This document shows positions 5,669 to 9,450 of a stretch of DNA of 9,450 bases, one piece after another. A program made the translations under genes and the position numbers. The first letter of the stretch is position 1; every line of letters begins with the position of its first letter. The DNA is from VFHP01 sp964443385 (GTDB lineage: Bacteria; Chloroflexota; Dehalococcoidia; Lucifugimonadales; UBA2985), in assembly GCA_964443385.1 (NCBI GenBank), contig CAYUCO010000130.1:1-9450 (forward strand), read 5' to 3'. The notes under the pieces were generated by a model. The model saw only the letters and a list, made by a program, of their open reading frames with translations. It did not search any database and had not been told where the DNA came from.

Positions 5669-6958
5669 ATGCCTGCGTATGCAATAATCGGTGGTCAATG
5701 GGGTGACGAGGGAAAAGGTAAAGTAGTTGATCTTCTCTCAGAGAAGGCAGATATTGTCGCCAGATTCAATGGCGGTAATAATGCCGGTCATACAGTGATT
5801 AACAGCATGGGGAATTTTAAATTCCATCTAATACCCGTAGGAATTCTGAGAACAAATTGTATTCCTTTAATAGGTAATGGCGTTGTAGTTAATCCAGATG
5901 CTTTCGCAGCTGAATTAGCTACTTTGCATGAAAGTGATGTGGACACCTCGAATTTGATTATTAGTGAAAAAGCTCATTTAATAATGCCTTACCATATTAA
6001 GTTGGATGAATTAGAGGAACGTCGTAGATCCGAGGTGGGGGAAGCAATTGGTACAACCGGCATGGGTATAGGACCAGTTTATATGGATAAAACCTCTAGG
6101 ATAGGTCTCAGAATGATAGATCTTTTGGATAAGGACACATTATTCCATAAATTAAAGGTGGTTTTGAGGCAGAAGAATGATGTGATATCCAAATTATATG
6201 GAGGAGATCCGATAGACTTGGATTACTCCTATGAACGTTGCCTAGTGTGGGCGGAGGAATTGGCGAGTTATATCAAACCAATTGAGCCAGTGTTACATGA
6301 CGCTTTATCAAGCGGCAAGAAAATTATGTTGGAGGGGGCTCAGGGAGCAATGTTAGACTTGGATCATGGAACTTACCCATATGTTACCTCATCATCCCCT
6401 TCTGTCGGCGGTGCTTGTACTGGTCTCGGAATTAGTCCGAGGGATATTGCAGGCGTAGCAGGTGTGTTTAAAGCCTATACCACCAGAGTTGGTTCTGGTG
6501 CCCTTCCTACAGAATTGCACGACGAAGTCGGTGAATTTATAAGAGAGACAGCTGGGGAATATGGTACAACTACTGGCAGACCTCGTCGCTGTGGTTGGTT
6601 TGATGGAGTAGCCGCGCGTTATTCTTCGAGGATAAATGGATTCACTTCCGCCATATTGACTAGGTTGGATGTTTTAGACGGAATATCGCCTATAAGAATT
6701 TGTACTAGTTATAAATATAATGGTAAACAGTTGACTGAATTTCCTGCTGACGCATTTATATTAGAAAATTGCGAACCAGTATATGAAGATATGCCTGGAT
6801 GGAATAAGCCTACAGCCAGTGTTACAAATCTTGGAGACTTACCACAGGAAGCCTTGAATTACATAGAGAGATTAAGTGAGATAATAGGATGTCCAATAGA
6901 TATGATATCCACTGGCCCTGGTAGGGAAGAGGCTATAATAGTGAAACCCATATTCTAG
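5669..6958 (+). CDS. purA: Adenylosuccinate synthetase
   Basis: Catalyses GTP-dependent condensation of IMP with aspartate to adenylosuccinate, the first committed step from IMP to AMP, in the cytoplasm. It has 429 residues, the normal length. Signature 1, QWGDEGKG, is at 10-17 with catalytic Asp13, and His41 lies in NNAGHT. Signature 2 is at 133-144 (GIGPVYMDKTSR), retaining the IMP-contacting Arg144. LEGAQGAMLDLDHGTYPYVT (221-240) followed by SSSPSVGGA, TRVGSGALPTEL (272-283) with the aspartate-loop region, GTTTGRPRRCGWFD (299-312) and STGPGRE (414-420) complete the fold. Deviations from common bacterial sequences: Met132 replaces Arg in GTTGRGIG, Arg332 replaces the GTP-base lysine of TKLDVLDG, and Gly418 replaces Asp in STGPD. 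AGGTGA lies just before the ATG. The next gene is convergent clpC, 7 bp away. Identification is secure. Confidence 0.98.
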   Translation: MPAYAIIGGQWGDEGKGKVVDLLSEKADIVARFNGGNNAGHTVINSMGNFKFHLIPVGILRTNCIPLIGNGVVVNPDAFAAELATLHESDVDTSNLIISEKAHLIMPYHIKLDELEERRRSEVGEAIGTTGMGIGPVYMDKTSRIGLRMIDLLDKDTLFHKLKVVLRQKNDVISKLYGGDPIDLDYSYERCLVWAEELASYIKPIEPVLHDALSSGKKIMLEGAQGAMLDLDHGTYPYVTSSSPSVGGACTGLGISPRDIAGVAGVFKAYTTRVGSGALPTELHDEVGEFIRETAGEYGTTTGRPRRCGWFDGVAARYSSRINGFTSAILTRLDVLDGISPIRICTSYKYNGKQLTEFPADAFILENCEPVYEDMPGWNKPTASVTNLGDLPQEALNYIERLSEIIGCPIDMISTGPGREEAIIVKPIF

Positions 6959-6965
6959 TGTAGGT

Positions 6966-9419
6966 CTATTGAGTTACAAGGACAGGTTTCCTGGATTTAG
7001 CTTTTTTTATCTCTATATTGTTGTCCTTCAAGTCTACAACTATTGTATCTCCGGATTTAAAATCACCGGACAGAAGTTTGTTTGATATTGGATTTTCGAT
7101 ATATCTTTGGACTGCTCTTCTGAGTGGTCTGGCACCATATTCTGGGTCGAAAGCTTCATTGCATAGCCATGTTTTGGCCTTGTCTTTTATCAGTAATCCG
7201 ATTTTGAGTTCAGAAAGCCTGTTGCTAAGTTCTTCCACGAGTAGATTAACAATGTCCTTAAGTTGCTCTACTGTCAGAGAATCAAAAATTACGATTTCAT
7301 CGATTCGATTCAGCAATTCAGGCCGAAAGGTTTTCTTGAGAGATTCTTCTATGTGTGATCGTATCTTTTCTTGTTCTGTGATAGATTCCTCTCCTCTTAG
7401 AAACCCCATACTGCTTCTGATGTTCTCATTGGTTCCGAGATTGCTGGTCATTATTATGATAGTGTTCTTAAAATTCACCGTTCTACCTTGGCTATCTGTT
7501 AGACGACCATCTTCGAGTATTTGTAGTAGTATATTGAATACATCTGGATGTGCTTTCTCAATTTCATCAAATAGGACTACTCTAAAAGGCCGCCTCCTTA
7601 CTAATTCGGTAAGTTGTCCTCCTTCATCATGTCCTATATAGCCAGGTGGCGAACCTACTAGTTTCGATACACTGTGTTTTTCCATGTATTCTGACATATC
7701 TATTCTTATCATGTTATCTTCATGATCGAAGAGAAATTCTGCCAAACTTCTAGCCAGTTCTGTTTTGCCAACACCAGTAGGTCCCAAAAATATGAAACTA
7801 CCTATGGGTCGCTTTGGGTCTCTGAGTCCTGCCATGGATCTACGAGTAGCTTCAGATATTACAGTTATTGCATTATCTTGACCAACTACTCTGTTGTGGA
7901 GGCGTTTCTCCATGTGAAGCAGTTTCTCAGTTTCATTTTCCAACATTTCTCTGGCAGGTATTCCAGTCCATTCTGATATCAGTTCACCGATATCTTTTTC
8001 CGTGACAGTCATTTCTACTTTGTGGTCTTTCAACCATTCCTGATGCCCGTCGTCATATTGTCTTTCTTGATTAAGCCTTTCGGTACGGAATTCAGCTGCT
8101 TTTTCGTATTCTTCTCTTTGTGAAGCTGCTTCTTCTTGATATTGAAGCTGTTGTATAAAATTTTCTTTTTCCCTTAACTCAGACGGAAAACTTTCAGAGT
8201 CTAGGCGCAACTTACTTGCAGCCTCATCTATTAGGTCGACAGCTTTATCAGGAAGGTTTCTATCGGTGATATATCTATTACTTAACTTAACCGCTGCTAT
8301 TAAGGCAGATTCATCTATCTTAACTCTATGATGAGATTCATATTTGGGAGATAATCCTTTTAGCATTTCTATGGCAGTTTCCATATCAGGTTCTTCTAGA
8401 TAGATAGGTTGGAATCTTCTTTCAAGTGCGGTGTCCCTTTCAATGTGTTTCCTGTATTCGTTTAATGTTGTGGCACCAATGCACTGTAATTCTCCTCTGG
8501 CTAGAGCAGGTTTCATCAGGTTACTGGCATCTATAGCTCCTTCCGCAGCCCCGGCTCCTACTACAGTGTGAATTTCGTCTATAAATAATATAATTTCACC
8601 TTTAGCTTGCTTGATTTCGTCCATCACACTTTTTAGTCGTTCTTCGAATTCACCTCTGAATTTGCTTCCGGCTATTAGAGATCCCATATCTAATGCCAAC
8701 AGCCTTTTACCTTTTATAGCCGAGGGGACATCGCCAGAGATTATACGTTGGGCTAGAGCTTCGGCTATGGCCGTCTTACCCACACCTGCCTCTCCTATGA
8801 TGACTGGGTTGTTTTTCGTACGGCGGGTTATGGTTTGCATGACGCGTTTAATCTCAAGGTTTCTTCCGATTATTGGATCAAGTTGGCCTTTATTAGCCAT
8901 TTCAGTAAGATCAATACTATATTTTTCTAAAGATCTGTATCGGCTCTCTGCTCTTTGGTCTGTTACTCTGTGCCCACCTCTTATAGACGCGAGAGCTTGA
9001 TATATTTTTTCCTGCGTTATACCGGACTCGGCTAATATAGTGTGCGAGTCACCCTGGGTATCTTGGGAAATTGCTATTAAAAGATGTTCTGTGCCGATAA
9101 ATTCATCTTTGAATCTGTCTGCCTCTTCCTTTGCTTTTTCTATTAATGTGTTGGCCCGTGGGGTTATGTAGAGTTGAGAGTTCTCATATGCGTTCTTGGG
9201 AATTGATTCTAGAACTATTTCAACTTTCTTGGTAATTGTTTCCGGTGACAACCCTATTTCTTGAAGTATCTGGGAAGTTACTCCATTGCTAATTTCTAGC
9301 AACGCAAGCAGTACGTGCTCCACATCCCATTGACTGTGTCTATATCTTCTGACAATTGCTTGAGACAGGTTCAGTACTTCCTGTCCTTGTTCTGTAAAAT
9401 CATCAGGTTTAAGTACCAT
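6966..9419 (-). CDS. clpC: AAA+ unfoldase ClpC (ATP-dependent Clp protease ATP-binding subunit)
   Basis: Hexameric cytoplasmic unfoldase that feeds substrates to ClpP. All 817 residues are present. Two Clp_N repeats lie at about 8-60 and 84-147. D1 at about 165-400 has Walker A GEAGVGKT (209-216), pore loop GSKFRGEFEER (251-261), Walker B ILFIDEIH (277-284) and arginine fingers in ALERRF (331-336). A short middle domain at about 405-465 contains a UVR-like motif (EEAASQREEYEKAAEFRTE, 429-447), typical of ClpC and unlike the long ClpB coiled coil. D2 at about 495-800 has Walker A GPTGVGKT (546-553), pore residues GYIG (593-596), Walker B VVLFDEIEKAH (614-624), sensor Asn660, arginine finger Arg705 and sensor-2 GAR (762-764). 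Met-Gly-Phe (671-673) sits where the ClpP-docking [LIV]-G-[FL] tripeptide lies, which supports ClpC over ClpB. AGGAGGT (plus-strand 9427-9433) lies 7 bases before the ATG. No ctsR/mcsAB neighbours can be seen, because the window ends 31 bases upstream. Confidence 0.95.
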   Translation of the reverse strand: MVLKPDDFTEQGQEVLNLSQAIVRRYRHSQWDVEHVLLALLEISNGVTSQILQEIGLSPETITKKVEIVLESIPKNAYENSQLYITPRANTLIEKAKEEADRFKDEFIGTEHLLIAISQDTQGDSHTILAESGITQEKIYQALASIRGGHRVTDQRAESRYRSLEKYSIDLTEMANKGQLDPIIGRNLEIKRVMQTITRRTKNNPVIIGEAGVGKTAIAEALAQRIISGDVPSAIKGKRLLALDMGSLIAGSKFRGEFEERLKSVMDEIKQAKGEIILFIDEIHTVVGAGAAEGAIDASNLMKPALARGELQCIGATTLNEYRKHIERDTALERRFQPIYLEEPDMETAIEMLKGLSPKYESHHRVKIDESALIAAVKLSNRYITDRNLPDKAVDLIDEAASKLRLDSESFPSELREKENFIQQLQYQEEAASQREEYEKAAEFRTERLNQERQYDDGHQEWLKDHKVEMTVTEKDIGELISEWTGIPAREMLENETEKLLHMEKRLHNRVVGQDNAITVISEATRRSMAGLRDPKRPIGSFIFLGPTGVGKTELARSLAEFLFDHEDNMIRIDMSEYMEKHSVSKLVGSPPGYIGHDEGGQLTELVRRRPFRVVLFDEIEKAHPDVFNILLQILEDGRLTDSQGRTVNFKNTIIIMTSNLGTNENIRSSMGFLRGEESITEQEKIRSHIEESLKKTFRPELLNRIDEIVIFDSLTVEQLKDIVNLLVEELSNRLSELKIGLLIKDKAKTWLCNEAFDPEYGARPLRRAVQRYIENPISNKLLSGDFKSGDTIVVDLKDNNIEIKKAKSRKPVLVTQ

Positions 9420-9426
9420 TTTAATG

Positions 9427-9433
9427 ACCTCCT
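9427..9433 (-). promoter_or_regulatory. Ribosome-binding site of clpC
   Basis: AGGAGGT on the minus strand, 7 bases ahead of the ATG whose first base is 9419. It is a full-strength site that confirms the start MVLKPDDFTE, which is also where ClpC N-domains normally begin. The promoter and any CtsR or HrcA operator would lie beyond the window end. Confidence 0.85.
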
Positions 9434-9450
9434 AAGTACTTATCGTTTCT

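Noticed and set aside
7018..7641. Plus-strand 207-codon open frame opposite the clpC 3' half
   Set aside because: Fully antisense to conserved ClpC D2 codons. It is Ser/Leu-rich with no recognisable domain, and its length is explained by the codon bias of the real gene.
8611..9000. Plus-strand 129-codon open frame opposite clpC D1
   Set aside because: Antisense to the Walker A/B region of ClpC, with no sign of an independent gene.
6966..9419. ClpB disaggregase as an alternative identity
   Set aside because: The middle domain is far too short for ClpB. A UVR-like motif and a Met-Gly-Phe tripeptide at the ClpP-docking position are present, both features of ClpC.

Overview
The window looks like an ordinary, gene-dense bacterial chromosome segment. 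It has moderate, A+T-leaning base composition, good Shine-Dalgarno sites, intrinsic terminators and sigma70-type promoters. No mobile elements, CRISPR arrays, rRNA or tRNA genes were seen. A UVR-containing ClpC, an alanine/serine-glyoxylate-type aminotransferase and a peptide/opine-type ABC transporter would all fit an environmental Gram-positive-like or Chloroflexota-type bacterium (for example the marine SAR202/Dehalococcoidia branch). That placement is a tentative impression, not something the sequence proves.

Layout. (1) Bases 1-3110, plus strand: an ABC importer locus of the dipeptide/oligopeptide/nickel class. It holds the C-terminal half of a substrate-binding protein (cut by the window edge), a strong GNRA-capped intrinsic terminator, then a DppB-like and a DppC-like permease followed by a second terminator. 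No ATP-binding subunit is present in the window. (2) Bases 3107-3413: non-coding, with two adjacent hairpins of unknown role. (3) Bases 3414-4640, minus strand: a class V PLP aminotransferase of the alanine/serine-glyoxylate type, with a very good promoter at 4686-4714. (4) Bases 4798-5535, plus strand: a 245-residue acidic soluble protein I do not recognise, divergent from the aminotransferase. (5) Bases 5669-6958, plus strand: purA, adenylosuccinate synthetase, with its own extended -10 promoter and a 9-bp perfect palindrome upstream. (6) Bases 6966-9419, minus strand: clpC, a complete AAA+ unfoldase, convergent with purA and separated from it by 7 bp.

How the genes relate. The binding protein and two permeases form one uptake system, with the terminator between them probably setting binding-protein excess. 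The aminotransferase, PurA and ClpC are independent housekeeping functions (glyoxylate/amino-acid metabolism, AMP synthesis, protein quality control) and do not form an obvious pathway. I found no convincing new multi-gene system. The items most worth a second look are the unrecognised 245-residue protein beside purA, the tandem hairpins at 3273-3336, the palindrome at 5565-5585, and the nearly abutting purA/clpC 3' ends.
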